DNA from: Flexivirga alba
Lineage (GTDB): Bacteria > Actinomycetota > Actinomycetes > Actinomycetales > Dermatophilaceae
Direction of reading: 5' to 3'
Length of the DNA stretch: 64,000 bases
NCBI RefSeq assembly: GCF_042661025.1
Contig: NZ_JBHSWH010000001.1
Coordinates: forward strand, 1,674,001-1,738,000
The stretch's first letter is position 1, and each line of letters starts with the position of its first letter. Both the position numbers and the translations under genes were made by a program. This document shows, piece by piece, positions 33,473-42,421 of this stretch. Under the pieces are notes generated by a model that was given only the letters and a program-made list of their open reading frames with translations, was not told the origin of the DNA and did not search any database.

Positions 33473-34327
33473 ATGGAAGACAATCTGGAGATGACCGCCG
33501 AGGTGACGACCTACCGTTACTTGCGGTCCTGCCTGCTGGCACTGCTCTTGGCACTGACTGTCTCGGTCGGTATCGAGACGGTCCGCGGCGGTTGGCAGAC
33601 GTCGATCAGCGCCTACTACTACACGCCTGCGGGGCCGGTGTTCGTTGCGGTGTTGGCGAGCGTCGGGGCGTGTCTTGTCGCGCTGCGCGGCTACACCGAT
33701 GCGGAGAACGTCTGCCTCAAACTCGCAGGGGTCAGCGCCCCGATGGTGGCGTTCGTGCCGACACCGGAGAGTGGGCGGTCGCCGGACGTCGTCGCGATCA
33801 CCAACAACGCCGCGACCTTCCTGACCGTGCTGGGCATCGGCTACCTCGTCGTGTTGGGGTTTGCCGTTCGGCGAGTGCGCCGGCACGAGCGCGTGACCGC
33901 CTGGAGTGTGATCGGCCTGGCGTCGGTCGCACTCGCGTGGGTTGTCGGGGTGGTGTGGCTGGCGGTGGATCGCACCACGTTCGCCGGCCACGCGCATGCG
34001 CTGGCGGCGTTGTTCACCTTCTTGCCGTTCGCCGGGGTCGTGGCGCTCAACACCGACTGGGGTGTGCGGGTGATCGCTCGGAAAACGGCCGTGAGCCGGA
34101 CCCGCTTCGACAAGGCCTACTGGGTGGTGCTCATCGGAATGGGTTGCGCCGCGGTCGGGTTCGCGATCTTTCGGACGTCGTGGGACTACGCGATGCTGGG
34201 GCTGGAGATCGCGCTCTTGGGTCTCTTCGCAGCCTTCTGGATCCTGCAGACGATCGATCTGATGGATCCGCGCCGGGATGCCGCGACTAGTCTGCCGGGC
34301 CGGCCAGCGCCCGATGTTCGACCTTGA
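33473..34327 (+). CDS. Unknown polytopic membrane protein
   Basis: Protein of 284 aa with about seven hydrophobic segments, not assigned to a named family. A conserved-looking phrase SISAYYYTPAGPVFVAVL follows the first helix, and acidic EN residues lie in the next loop. Similar seven-helix proteins with SAYYYT are common and uncharacterised in bacteria. Its 3' end overlaps the convergent CoA-binding gene by 41 bases. Confidence 0.72.
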   Translation: MEDNLEMTAEVTTYRYLRSCLLALLLALTVSVGIETVRGGWQTSISAYYYTPAGPVFVAVLASVGACLVALRGYTDAENVCLKLAGVSAPMVAFVPTPESGRSPDVVAITNNAATFLTVLGIGYLVVLGFAVRRVRRHERVTAWSVIGLASVALAWVVGVVWLAVDRTTFAGHAHALAALFTFLPFAGVVALNTDWGVRVIARKTAVSRTRFDKAYWVVLIGMGCAAVGFAIFRTSWDYAMLGLEIALLGLFAAFWILQTIDLMDPRRDAATSLPGRPAPDVRP

Positions 34328-34721
34328 GACAACGGTCCATCACGACCGTGAGACCGGCCGAAGTGGCTACGGTTGCTAGGTTCTCGTCATACAGGCCGAG
34401 CTGGAACCACAGCACTCGTGCGCGCGCGGCGATGGCTTCGTCGGTGATGCCGGGCAACTCGCTGGCGCGGCGGAACACGTCGACGATGTCCGGCGCGGAC
34501 GGCAGGTCGGCAAGACTCGGATAGACGGTCCGGCCGAACAGCGTGGTCAGATTCGGGTTCACCAGCCACACCTCGTAATCGGTGTGCTCGATGAGGTATG
34601 CCGCCACTCCATGGCTCGGCCGCGCCGGGTTGTCCGAGACACCGACCACCGCGATGGTCCGTGCGGTTTGCAACACCTCACGAGTCTCTGCGGTGGTCGG
34701 TGGTCTCCAACGTTCGGTCAT
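34287..34721 (-). CDS. CoA-binding protein (YccU-like)
   Basis: Rossmann-fold protein of 144 aa of the CoA-binding domain 2 family. It opens with IAVVGVSDNPARPSHGVAAYL, followed by VNPNLTTLFGRTVYPSL and the end VMDRCLKVEH, all family hallmarks. Function is not established. It lies 19 bases after the lon stop in the same direction of transcription but on the far side, and overlaps the membrane gene tail to tail. Confidence 0.85.
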   Translation of the reverse strand: MTERWRPPTTAETREVLQTARTIAVVGVSDNPARPSHGVAAYLIEHTDYEVWLVNPNLTTLFGRTVYPSLADLPSAPDIVDVFRRASELPGITDEAIAARARVLWFQLGLYDENLATVATSAGLTVVMDRCLKVEHRALAGPAD

Positions 34722-34740
34722 GACCTCACGCTAGGTCCGG

Positions 34741-37119
34741 TCAGCCCGCATGCGGCAGCTGGGTGCCGTCGGTCGAGGCATCCTCGAACGCGAGCTCAAG
34801 GATCTCCGCAACGTCACTCACCGGTCGTATGTCGAGCGCGGCCTTCACCTCGTCCGGCACGTCGTCCAGGTCGGGTTCGTTCCGCTGTGGAATGAAAACC
34901 GTTGTCAAACCGGCACGTTGGGCAGCCAGCAGCTTCTGCTTGACGCCTCCGATCGGTAGGACGCGACCGTTCAGGGTCACCTCTCCCGTCATACCGACGT
35001 CGCTGCGGACCGGGCGACCCGTGGCCAACGAGGCGAGCGCCGTCACCATGGTGACTCCGGCGGACGGTCCGTCCTTCGGTGTTGCGCCGGCCGGGACGTG
35101 CAGGTGGATCGATCCGGCGAGCGTCGATACGTCGACGCCGTGCTCGGTCCCGTGCGCGCGCAGGTAGGACAGCGCGATCTGAGCGGACTCCTTCATGACG
35201 TCGCCGAGCTGTCCGGTGAGGGTCAGGTGCGGCTCGGACTCGGATTCCATGTCAGCAGAGGCGGATTGCAGCTTCACAGTTGCCGGCTTGGCTGCTTCGA
35301 TGAAGAGCACGTCACCACCCATGCCGGTCACTGCCAGTCCGGTGGCGACACCGGGCACTGCCGTGCGTTCCGCTGACTCGGGAGTGAAGCGCGGCCGGCC
35401 GAGGTAGTCCTTGAGGTCATCGACGGTCACCTGCACGGGCGCCTCGGCCTTGTCGGTCGCCAAATTGGTGGCCACCTTGCGGAGGATCTTGCCGAGCATC
35501 CGCTCCATCTGCCGGACTCCGGCTTCGCGGGTGTAATTGCCTGCCATCTCACGCAATGCGGCGTCGTCGATGGTCACGTCGTCCGCCGTGAGAGCAGCGC
35601 GCTCCAGCTGCCGGGGGAGCAGGTGCGTGGACGCGATGGCGACCTTGTCGTCCTCGGTGTAACCGTCGAGCGCGACGAGCTCCATGCGGTCCAGCAGCGC
35701 GCTCGGGATCGTCTCGAGGGTGTTGGCCGTGGCGATGAAGACCACGTCGGACAGGTCGAGGTCGAGCTCGAGGTAGTGGTCGCGGAACGTGTGGTTCTGT
35801 GCCGGGTCGAGCACCTCGAGCAGCGCTGCCGCCGGGTCACCGCGGAAGTCGGAGCCGACCTTGTCGATCTCGTCGAGCAGCACGACCGGGTTCATCGAGC
35901 CGGCTTCCTTGATGGCGCGGACGATTCGGCCGGGCAGAGCACCGACATACGTCCGCCGGTGGCCACGGATCTCGGCCTCGTCGCGCACACCACCGAGGGC
36001 GACGCGCACGAACTTGCGATCGAGAGCACGCGCCACGCTCTCACCGAGGGACGTCTTGCCGACGCCGGGTGGGCCGACGAGAGCGAGCACCGCGCCTGAG
36101 CCACGTCCGCCGACGACCTCCATGCCGCGTTCCGCGCGGCGGCCGCGCACGGCGAGGTATTCGACGATGCGGTCCTTGACGTCGTCCAAGCCGTGGTGGT
36201 CGGCATCGAGCACTTCACGCGCGGCAGTGATGTCCGTGCGGTCGGATGTCTTGTCGTTCCAGGGCAGTTCGAGGACGGTGTCGAGCCAGGTGCGGATCCA
36301 GCCGCCCTCCGGGCTCTGCTCGCTGGAACGCTCCAGCTTGCCGACCTCGCGCAGCGCGGCCTCGCGGACTGGGTCGGGCAGGTCGGCCGCCTCGACGCGC
36401 GACCGGTAGTCGTCAGCGCCTTCGGGCTCGTTCTCGCCGAGCTCCTTGCGGATGGCGTCGAGTTGCTGACGCAGCAGGAACTCGCGCTGGCTCTTGTCCA
36501 TGCCGTCGCGCACGTCATGGGCGATCTTGTCCGAAACCTCTTGCTCCGCAAGGTGATCGCCGGTCCACTTGATGAGGGTCTCGAGTCGCTTGTCGACGTC
36601 GGTCTCCTCGAGCAGCTGGACGCGCTGCTGCGGGGAGAGGAATGACGCCCACCCGGCGAGGTCGGACAAGGCGTGCGGGTCGGTGGTCGACTCGACGTGA
36701 TCGATGACCTGCCACGCGTTGCGGCGCTTGAGGGTCGCGACCACCAGCCGCTTGTAGTCGGTAGCGAGTTCCTGGGTGCGCTCGGTCGGCGCGCCGGGTT
36801 CGACCAGCTCCGCCTCCACCCAGAGGGCGGCGCCGGGTCCGGTCACACCGCGGCCGATACGAGCGCGGTCGGTGGCGCGCAGGACGGCGGCGGGCTCGCC
36901 GTTCGGCATACGCCCGACCTGCTCGATGGTGACGACCGCGCCGACCGTCGGGTATTTGTCGTCGATGCGCGGTGCGAGCAGCAACTGCTCACCGTCGGCC
37001 GCGCGAGCAGCGTCGACTGCGGCACGTGCCTCGTCGTCGAGCTCGATGGGCAGGGTCATGCCGGGCAGTGCCACCTGGTCGTGCAGGAACAGCACCGGCA
37101 GCTGGGTTGATCGGGTCAT
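34741..37119 (-). CDS. lon: ATP-dependent Lon protease
   Basis: Protease of 792 aa. The N-terminal LON substrate domain begins LPVLFLHDQVALPGM. The AAA+ module has Walker A GPPGVGKTS near residue 350. The protease domain has the catalytic Ser in PKDGPSAGVTM near residue 685 and a Lys about 43 residues later. The ATG at 37119 has AAGGAG upstream; an ORF extension further upstream is not coding. A HAIR element at 37198 suggests HspR control and heat-shock induction. Confidence 0.95.
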   Translation of the reverse strand: MTRSTQLPVLFLHDQVALPGMTLPIELDDEARAAVDAARAADGEQLLLAPRIDDKYPTVGAVVTIEQVGRMPNGEPAAVLRATDRARIGRGVTGPGAALWVEAELVEPGAPTERTQELATDYKRLVVATLKRRNAWQVIDHVESTTDPHALSDLAGWASFLSPQQRVQLLEETDVDKRLETLIKWTGDHLAEQEVSDKIAHDVRDGMDKSQREFLLRQQLDAIRKELGENEPEGADDYRSRVEAADLPDPVREAALREVGKLERSSEQSPEGGWIRTWLDTVLELPWNDKTSDRTDITAAREVLDADHHGLDDVKDRIVEYLAVRGRRAERGMEVVGGRGSGAVLALVGPPGVGKTSLGESVARALDRKFVRVALGGVRDEAEIRGHRRTYVGALPGRIVRAIKEAGSMNPVVLLDEIDKVGSDFRGDPAAALLEVLDPAQNHTFRDHYLELDLDLSDVVFIATANTLETIPSALLDRMELVALDGYTEDDKVAIASTHLLPRQLERAALTADDVTIDDAALREMAGNYTREAGVRQMERMLGKILRKVATNLATDKAEAPVQVTVDDLKDYLGRPRFTPESAERTAVPGVATGLAVTGMGGDVLFIEAAKPATVKLQSASADMESESEPHLTLTGQLGDVMKESAQIALSYLRAHGTEHGVDVSTLAGSIHLHVPAGATPKDGPSAGVTMVTALASLATGRPVRSDVGMTGEVTLNGRVLPIGGVKQKLLAAQRAGLTTVFIPQRNEPDLDDVPDEVKAALDIRPVSDVAEILELAFEDASTDGTQLPHAG

Positions 37120-37197
37120 CGCTCTCCTTGTGAGGCGTATGGCGACACGAACGGGTTCGTCGGCCGGTGCCGGTGGACGGGTCGTGTCGCTGCGAAA

Positions 37198-37218
37198 GTT
37201 GAGTCTTATCCGCTCAAG
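37198..37218. promoter_or_regulatory. HAIR element (HspR binding site) upstream of lon
   Basis: GTTGAGT-CTTATCC-GCTCAAG matches the HAIR consensus CTTGAGT-N7-ACTCAAG with one mismatch per arm. It lies about 80 bases upstream of the lon start. HspR represses clpB, dnaK and lon in Streptomyces, so the placement is expected. Confidence 0.75.
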
Positions 37219-37262
37219 GCTGCGCGCGGCGGTTTTGTTCCCGGCGGTGCGAGCGATCGGAA

Positions 37263-37280
37263 TGTCAAGGGTGCTTGACA
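37263..37280. promoter_or_regulatory. 18-bp palindrome over a consensus -35 box
   Basis: TGTCAAGGGTGCTTGACA has 7-bp arms. Its right arm contains TTGACA (37275-37280), a perfect -35 box for the gene at 37311. The short XRE regulator in this operon is the natural candidate to bind here. Confidence 0.6.
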
Positions 37281-37304
37281 GGTCCAGGAGCTGCGTCATA
37301 CCGT
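37275..37304 (+). promoter_or_regulatory. Leaderless promoter of the membrane/XRE pair
   Basis: The -35 TTGACA and the -10 TACCGT (37299-37304) are separated by 18 bases, and the -10 ends six bases before the ATG at 37311. This is the best-formed promoter in the window. Confidence 0.7.
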
Positions 37305-37310
37305 GCAGAG

Positions 37311-37724
37311 ATGACAAGGAATCTTGACTTGGACGAGGAAACGCCGGTCGAGCTGAGACGCCGGCGCAGCGTCCGAGTGCGGATCTGGGCCGGGCTCGCG
37401 TGCTACCTGCTGACCAGTCTCGCGCTCGACCAATGGGGGCATTCGGCCGGTTCGTGGCGTGTTGCGTGGGCTGCCTTGCCGCTCTTCTTCCTCGCCTGGG
37501 TGGTGGGCGTCGTCGCGATGCGGATGCGGCAGCTGGACGAGTACCAGATCAAGCTGGCCTTTCCGGGGCTGGCAGTCGGCTTCGCCGCGACGGTTTTCGC
37601 CGCCTTCGCGGTCGGCACCCTGGACGCCGCCGGACTTTCAGTTTCCGGGGGCTGGCCGGTCGCCATCGTCGGGCTGCTCGCATGGGCGGTCACCACCCGC
37701 CTCGTCAAGGCACCGACCGCCTGA
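37311..37724 (+). CDS. Small four-helix membrane protein paired with an XRE regulator
   Basis: Protein of 137 aa with four hydrophobic segments after a charged N-terminus. Not assigned to a named family, but small membrane proteins of this kind commonly precede a 70-75 aa XRE regulator. The ATG at 37311 follows a leaderless promoter, and the stop overlaps the next start (TGATG). It may be a target or sensor partner of the regulator; this is inference from pairing only. Confidence 0.78.
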   Translation: MTRNLDLDEETPVELRRRRSVRVRIWAGLACYLLTSLALDQWGHSAGSWRVAWAALPLFFLAWVVGVVAMRMRQLDEYQIKLAFPGLAVGFAATVFAAFAVGTLDAAGLSVSGGWPVAIVGLLAWAVTTRLVKAPTA

Positions 37725-37951
37725 TGGAGAACCGGATTCGTTCCGAGCGTGAGGCGCGCAGTTGGACCCAGGTGGTCCTTGCCGCGCACCTGGAGGTATC
37801 CCGCCAGACTGTCGTGGCGCTCGAAACGGGAAAGTACGACCCGTCTCTCCCGCTGGCATTCCGCATCGCGAAGGTGTTCGACAAGCCGATCGAGGGGATC
37901 TTCTTTCCGGAAGGTCGATCGCTGGTTGTCAAGGATGCGGCGATCGATTGA
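37724..37951 (+). CDS. Short XRE-family helix-turn-helix regulator
   Basis: Regulator of 75 aa that is little more than a DNA-binding domain: REARSWTQVVLAAHLEVSRQTV, ALETGKYDPSLPLAFRIAKVF and a short tail ending IFFPEG. This matches the widespread YozG/YvaO-like mini-XRE group. It overlaps the membrane gene by one base and may bind the palindrome at 37263. Confidence 0.88.
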   Translation: MENRIRSEREARSWTQVVLAAHLEVSRQTVVALETGKYDPSLPLAFRIAKVFDKPIEGIFFPEGRSLVVKDAAID

Positions 37952-38003
37952 TGTGGCTGAACGTGGGTGTGCGGTCGTCATCGGTTGGATCGTTGGCGTC
38001 CGG

Positions 38004-38639
38004 TCAGCCCAGCCCGAAGAATGGCCGACACGGGTCAAAACCGCTGACAGTGCTGGTGGTTCGGCGTTGCGCCACCCAGTCGGGCCGGTCCATGGCCAGG
38101 TGCTGCAGTGCGACGACTTCACCTCCGGTGTCGTGCGGTTCGACCGCGGTGTCTCGATAGCCGAGGTGCCGGCTCACCCCGAGGGAAGCCTCGTTGGTGA
38201 CTAATGCGGACGTGATCGCCTGCTCGGCGCCGAGTTGCTCGAATGCGAACGCAAGCATCAGCTCGCGTGCCTGTATGCCGAATCCGTTGCCACGGAACGT
38301 TTTTGCGATCCAGGATGCGCTGTCGACGGTGCGCTTCTGTGGGAAGTCGGTGCCTTCGAGAGTCTGTATGCCGAGAGGCTCGTCGTCTCGCCATACACCG
38401 AAGTCGACGGCCCAGTCGTCGACCGACCAGCATCCGCGATGCCGCCAGATGCTCTGGACCAGCCGGCGCTCACGATCGGTCGCAGGCGGCACTCCGGGCA
38501 GCGGTGGATAGGCCGGGTCGAGGTCGAAGTCGGTGGGAAAGATCGCCACGAAGCCTGCGAGGTCGACGTCGCGCACCGGGCGAAGTGTGATGCCCGACGC
38601 GCTGAGCATGAGGTCGTCGAACGGCCACCGCATTGTCAT
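38004..38639 (-). CDS. GNAT family acetyltransferase
   Basis: Acetyltransferase of 211 aa of the RimJ/RimL-like type. It begins LMLSASGITLRPVRDVDL, and the acetyl-CoA loop is FRGNGFGIQARELM. The ATG at 38639 is preferred; the open frame runs further upstream without a good start. It converges with the XRE gene across 52 bases and is divergent from the AhpD-like gene at 38789. Substrate unknown. Confidence 0.8.
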   Translation of the reverse strand: MTMRWPFDDLMLSASGITLRPVRDVDLAGFVAIFPTDFDLDPAYPPLPGVPPATDRERRLVQSIWRHRGCWSVDDWAVDFGVWRDDEPLGIQTLEGTDFPQKRTVDSASWIAKTFRGNGFGIQARELMLAFAFEQLGAEQAITSALVTNEASLGVSRHLGYRDTAVEPHDTGGEVVALQHLAMDRPDWVAQRRTTSTVSGFDPCRPFFGLG

Positions 38640-38721
38640 GACGTCAGCTTCGCAGAAGGTGCGATGTCGGTCATCCAGGCGCCTGACTGATCGGGTCCTC
38701 CGCGGACGACTCCGCTGCACG

Positions 38722-38748
38722 TGTCACATTCTTCGGTCGCCATACGTC
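38722..38748 (+). promoter_or_regulatory. ECF41-type promoter of the second AhpD-like gene
   Basis: TGTCACA (38722-38728), 16 bases, CGTC (38745-38748): an exact match to the ECF41 signature. The start codon lies 40 bases downstream. It probably makes this gene a second target of the sigma factor at 28400. Confidence 0.75.
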
Positions 38749-38788
38749 TCCTGTTGCGAACGAACCGATCAACTTCAAGGAGCACCCG

Positions 38789-39244
38789 ATGGAACCCCGT
38801 ATGACGAACCCCGCCTACCTGCTCGATCCGGCCGGTATCAAGGGAATTCAAGCGTTGGCCGCGTCCGTCCGCGGACAGGGGGTGCCGGACACGACGCTGG
38901 AACTCGTCCACCTGCGGGTCAGCCAGATCAATGGCTGCTCGTGGTGCTTGCAGTACGGCATGGAGAACGCGAAGAAGGCGGGCGAGAGCGACGAACGACT
39001 GATCTCGATCGCCGGCTGGCGCGATGCGCCGTACTTCACCGACGACGAGCGCGCGGCGCTGCTGCTCGCCGAGCACGTGACGCGGATCGCGGACAGCCTC
39101 GACCCCGTCCCGGACACCGTCTGGGGCGAGGTCGCTGACCGGTACGACGAGCAGGCTCTCGCCGCGCTCGTCGCCTGGATCGCGACAACCAACCTCTTCA
39201 ACCGGATCAACGTCACCACCCGCCAGACCGCCGGCACGCGCTGA
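38789..39244 (+). CDS. Second carboxymuconolactone decarboxylase/AhpD-like protein
   Basis: AhpD-fold protein of 151 aa with the redox pair C50 and C53 in GCSWCLQYG. It is a paralogue of the gene at 29257, sharing MEPRM at the N-terminus, the QINGC/MINGC helix and the end FNRI/WNRV. It has no sigma gene beside it but has an exact ECF41 promoter. AAGGAG lies before the ATG. It may reduce or detoxify a peroxide or electrophile; substrate unknown. Confidence 0.88.
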   Translation: MEPRMTNPAYLLDPAGIKGIQALAASVRGQGVPDTTLELVHLRVSQINGCSWCLQYGMENAKKAGESDERLISIAGWRDAPYFTDDERAALLLAEHVTRIADSLDPVPDTVWGEVADRYDEQALAALVAWIATTNLFNRINVTTRQTAGTR

Positions 39245-39280
39245 TCGCCAGGCGGGGCCGGCCCGTGGCAGGCTTGCGCC

Positions 39281-40357
39281 ATGACGGCCTGGGTCCTGCA
39301 CGTCGACATGGATCAATTCCTTGCTGCCGTCGAGATCCAGCGTCACCCCGAGCTCGCGGGCAAGCCGGTCGTCGTCGGGGGCCGCGGCGATCCGACCGAG
39401 CGGGCCGTCGTCTCGACCGCGTCCTACGAGGCGCGCGAATTCGGCATCCGCTCGGGTATGGCGCTCAAGATCGCCGTACGCCGCTGTCCCGAGGCGATCT
39501 TCCTTCCGGTGGACTTCCCTGTCTACGAAGCGGTTTCAGCGAAAGTCATGCAAGCGCTGCGCGACTTCCCGGGCGCCGTTGTCGAGTTGCTGGGCTGGGA
39601 CGAAGCCTTCGTCGGCATCGACAGCGAGGACCCGATGGAGACCGCCCACGCCGTGCGTCGCGCCGTCTTCGACGCGACCGGCCTGCATTGCAGCGTCGGT
39701 GTGGGCGACACCAAGATGCGCGCCAAGGTCGCCACCGACCTCGGCAAGCCACGCGGCGTCTTCAGGCTGACCCGCGACAACTGGCTGGAGGTGATGGGTG
39801 ATCGGCCGGTGAAGGCGTTGTGGGGTATCGGCAGTCAGACGTCGAAACGACTCGAGTCACACGGCATCCGCACCGTGAACGATCTCGCCGCCACCGCAGA
39901 CGACGTCCTTGCCGCGGAGTTCGGGCCCAACACCGGTCCGCACATCGGTCGCCTCGGCCGGGGCGCGGGTAGCGCGGTGGTCGACGACACGCCATGGATC
40001 GCGCGCGCCCACGGGCACGAAACCACCTATCAGCAGGACCTCACGACTCCCGACGCGATCCGGGCGGCGCTGGGTGATCTGGCGGCCTTGGTCGAGAAGG
40101 ACTTGCGGCAGGAGCAACGCCCCTGTCAGCGGGTCCACCTGAAGATCCGCTTCGCGCCGTTCTTCACGTTCACCCGGGTCCGCAAGCTCCCGGAGCCGAC
40201 ATACGATCCGGCAGTGATCGTGGACACGGCGTTCGCGCTCTACACCAAGCTCGCCGACGATCGACCGGTCCGATTGCTCGGGATACGTGGCGAGATGGTC
40301 CCGCCCGAGGGTGGGTATGACGCACCCCGCACCCACGGGCGTCGTGGCAATCCGTGA
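39281..40357 (+). CDS. dinB: Y-family DNA polymerase IV
   Basis: Translesion polymerase of 358 aa. The first metal site HVDMDQF holds D9 and D11, and the second acidic pair is D107-E108 in GWDEAFVGID (most DinB have SxDEAY). Helix-hairpin-helix residues follow in LWGIGSQTSKRLE, and the little-finger domain ends near residue 345. A clamp-binding tail is not obvious at the C-terminus. No LexA box was found upstream. Confidence 0.9.
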   Translation: MTAWVLHVDMDQFLAAVEIQRHPELAGKPVVVGGRGDPTERAVVSTASYEAREFGIRSGMALKIAVRRCPEAIFLPVDFPVYEAVSAKVMQALRDFPGAVVELLGWDEAFVGIDSEDPMETAHAVRRAVFDATGLHCSVGVGDTKMRAKVATDLGKPRGVFRLTRDNWLEVMGDRPVKALWGIGSQTSKRLESHGIRTVNDLAATADDVLAAEFGPNTGPHIGRLGRGAGSAVVDDTPWIARAHGHETTYQQDLTTPDAIRAALGDLAALVEKDLRQEQRPCQRVHLKIRFAPFFTFTRVRKLPEPTYDPAVIVDTAFALYTKLADDRPVRLLGIRGEMVPPEGGYDAPRTHGRRGNP

Positions 40358-40504
40358 CCTCTCGGTGAGGAGAGTCGGACTTCAATAAAGCCGCAGCGCC
40401 GGCGAGGGGCGAATAAGATCTCCGCACCGATTCCGATGGTCCGATCTGCCGGCGTGTCATCGCCCACTTGCCAACTCATCACCTCACGTTGTGCGGGAGT
40501 CGCC

Positions 40505-41572
40505 ATGCCCGTTGATCCGAGTTCCGTCCGAACGAGTCGACCGTGTCGCAACGACGCGGCGCCCCGACACCTGACTCGTCGGCGCGTTGCGTTCGTGGGC
40601 TGTTGTTGCGCCGCAGCTCTCGCGTTGTCCGGGTGTGGCGGCGGAGGGACGACCGGCAGCGGAACGTCCACGTCACCGATCGCCGCCACGCGCACGAGCA
40701 CCGCTTCGTCCACCACGAGCTCCCCACTGGTCGCGTCGACGACGTCCATCTCCCGACCGCCGCGGAGCACGTCGACCGCGGCTCGCTCGTCAGTGACCAG
40801 TGCGACTCCCACCTCGACGAGCTCGTCGGTCTCGACCGCGTCGGCGGCACGCGTCCCGTCCCTGTCTCGCAGCATCTGTGCATTGGTGCTTCCTCGCGCG
40901 GCGTCGAGCAACGTGGTGTGCAAGGCGACGAACATCAAACGTTCGCAGGTCGATTCGGCGTGGGTCCGCGCCACCGTCGCCCTCTATCTCCCGAGCGGTC
41001 AGCCGGCGAGCGATGTCGACGAGGTCATCGTCAACCTCGACAATCGCACGGTGGTCGGACCGACGAACGTGACCTTCTGCGGAGACAGAGATGTCCCACA
41101 GCCGATCGACGGTTATGCGGCGGTCCCGGTGTCGGTGGTGCGGAGTCTCGGCCTGCAGCCGTGTGCGGTGCAGGCCAGCCCCACCGCGCCGACATCGTCG
41201 CTCACCTCGACGCGACAACCACCGACGTCGACAGGGTCGATGGTTGGTTCGTGGGGTGGTCACGAGACGGGGTTGACCATCGACGCGCACGGCAACGGCA
41301 CGCTGAGCTACCCCGACCTCACGCGCTGCCCGTCGTGCTCCATGGGCAACGCGCCACGCGGCAGTATGGCGTTCAAGCTCACCGCGATGACCGCAACCAG
41401 CGGCACTGGCTCGGTGACGGCAACGTCCGACGCCAAGAACTACGCCGTCGGACAGTCGGTCGTCGTCACACTGGCGCCCGCGTCACCGGGCAAGTTCCTG
41501 CAACTTCGGGTCGGCGGCTCGGCGAGCATCATCCTGTGCAACGCGGCCGCCGCCGGGCAATGTGGTGCTTGA
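40505..41572 (+). CDS. Secreted lipoprotein of unknown function
   Basis: Protein of 355 aa. After a polar N-terminus comes a hydrophobic stretch VGCCCAAALALSGC with a lipobox Cys near residue 45, followed by a 90-residue Ser/Thr/Ala linker and a Cys-containing domain. The last third has a GSWGGHETGLTIDAHGNGTL strand typical of secreted beta-rich domains. ATG at 40505 follows GGGAG; an upstream start at 40436 is less likely. No function can be given. Confidence 0.78.
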   Translation: MPVDPSSVRTSRPCRNDAAPRHLTRRRVAFVGCCCAAALALSGCGGGGTTGSGTSTSPIAATRTSTASSTTSSPLVASTTSISRPPRSTSTAARSSVTSATPTSTSSSVSTASAARVPSLSRSICALVLPRAASSNVVCKATNIKRSQVDSAWVRATVALYLPSGQPASDVDEVIVNLDNRTVVGPTNVTFCGDRDVPQPIDGYAAVPVSVVRSLGLQPCAVQASPTAPTSSLTSTRQPPTSTGSMVGSWGGHETGLTIDAHGNGTLSYPDLTRCPSCSMGNAPRGSMAFKLTAMTATSGTGSVTATSDAKNYAVGQSVVVTLAPASPGKFLQLRVGGSASIILCNAAAAGQCGA

Positions 41573-41621
41573 CGTCGGAACTCGCGAGCAGCAGAACAGC
41601 GTCCCTTCTACCGTTGAGGCC

Positions 41622-42419
41622 ATGACACAGACCGAACGCGCAGCCGCCTTCCACGACCTCCACGACGACCTCCTCGTGCTCCCCAACTGTTGGGACGCGG
41701 CCTCCGCGGCGGTGATCCAGCACGCCGGGGCCAAGGCTCTCGCGACCTCCAGTGCGGCAGTTGCCTGGTCACTGGGTGCCCAGGACGGCAACATGCTCGA
41801 CCGTGGGCTGATGCTCGAGCACCTGCAGCGCATCTGTGCGGTTGCGAAGGTGCCGGTGTCGTGCGACGTGGAAGGCGGATTCGGTGACAGCGCAGCGGAT
41901 CTCGCCGAGACGACGCGTTTGGTGATCGAGGCCGGAGCGGTCGGCGTCAATCTCGAGGACGCGTTCGACGGCGCGCTGCGGCCCGCCGACGAGGCAGCCG
42001 ATCGGGTGCGGGTGGTCCGTGAAGCGGCAGAGGCAGCAGGCGTGAACCTCTACCTCAACGCCCGCACCGACGGCTACCTGCTCGGCGCCGCCGACTTCGA
42101 CGACGCCGTGGCACGTGCGGCGGCATACCTCGACGCGGGCGCCAGCGGCATCTTCGTGCCGGGAGTGACCGACCTCGACGAGGTGACGCGATTGACCGAT
42201 GCGATCGACGCACCGGTGAACATCCTGACCGGTCCCGGCGCTCCGGCCATCCCTGCACTGAAGAAGGCCGGAGCGTGGCGGGTGTCGGCCGGGTCGTCAC
42301 TTGCCGGCGCGATCTTCGGACACGTCGAGCGGGCGACCCGCGAACTTCTCGAGGTCGGCACGTATGACGAGCTGGCCGGGCCACGCAGTTGGGGCGAGAT
42401 GAACAGCCTGTTCGGCTGA
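41622..42419 (+). CDS. Isocitrate lyase/PEP mutase superfamily enzyme
   Basis: TIM-barrel enzyme of 265 aa. It has LPNCWDAASAAVIQHAGAKALATSS at the N-terminus, the Mg-binding CDVEGGFGD near residue 83 and VNLEDAF near residue 108. The group includes carboxyvinyl-carboxyphosphonate phosphorylmutase-like and oxaloacetate hydrolase-like enzymes; the isocitrate-lyase Cys motif is absent. TACCGT seven bases before the ATG suggests a leaderless transcript. Reaction unknown. Confidence 0.82.
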   Translation: MTQTERAAAFHDLHDDLLVLPNCWDAASAAVIQHAGAKALATSSAAVAWSLGAQDGNMLDRGLMLEHLQRICAVAKVPVSCDVEGGFGDSAADLAETTRLVIEAGAVGVNLEDAFDGALRPADEAADRVRVVREAAEAAGVNLYLNARTDGYLLGAADFDDAVARAAAYLDAGASGIFVPGVTDLDEVTRLTDAIDAPVNILTGPGAPAIPALKKAGAWRVSAGSSLAGAIFGHVERATRELLEVGTYDELAGPRSWGEMNSLFG

Positions 42420-42421
42420 TG

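Noticed and set aside
39245..39280. LexA box for dinB
   Set aside because: No GAAC-N4-GTTC-type sequence in the short upstream gap.
41622..42419. Isocitrate lyase proper
   Set aside because: Too short (265 aa) and without the KKCGH-type catalytic Cys motif; it fits the PEP mutase-like branch.
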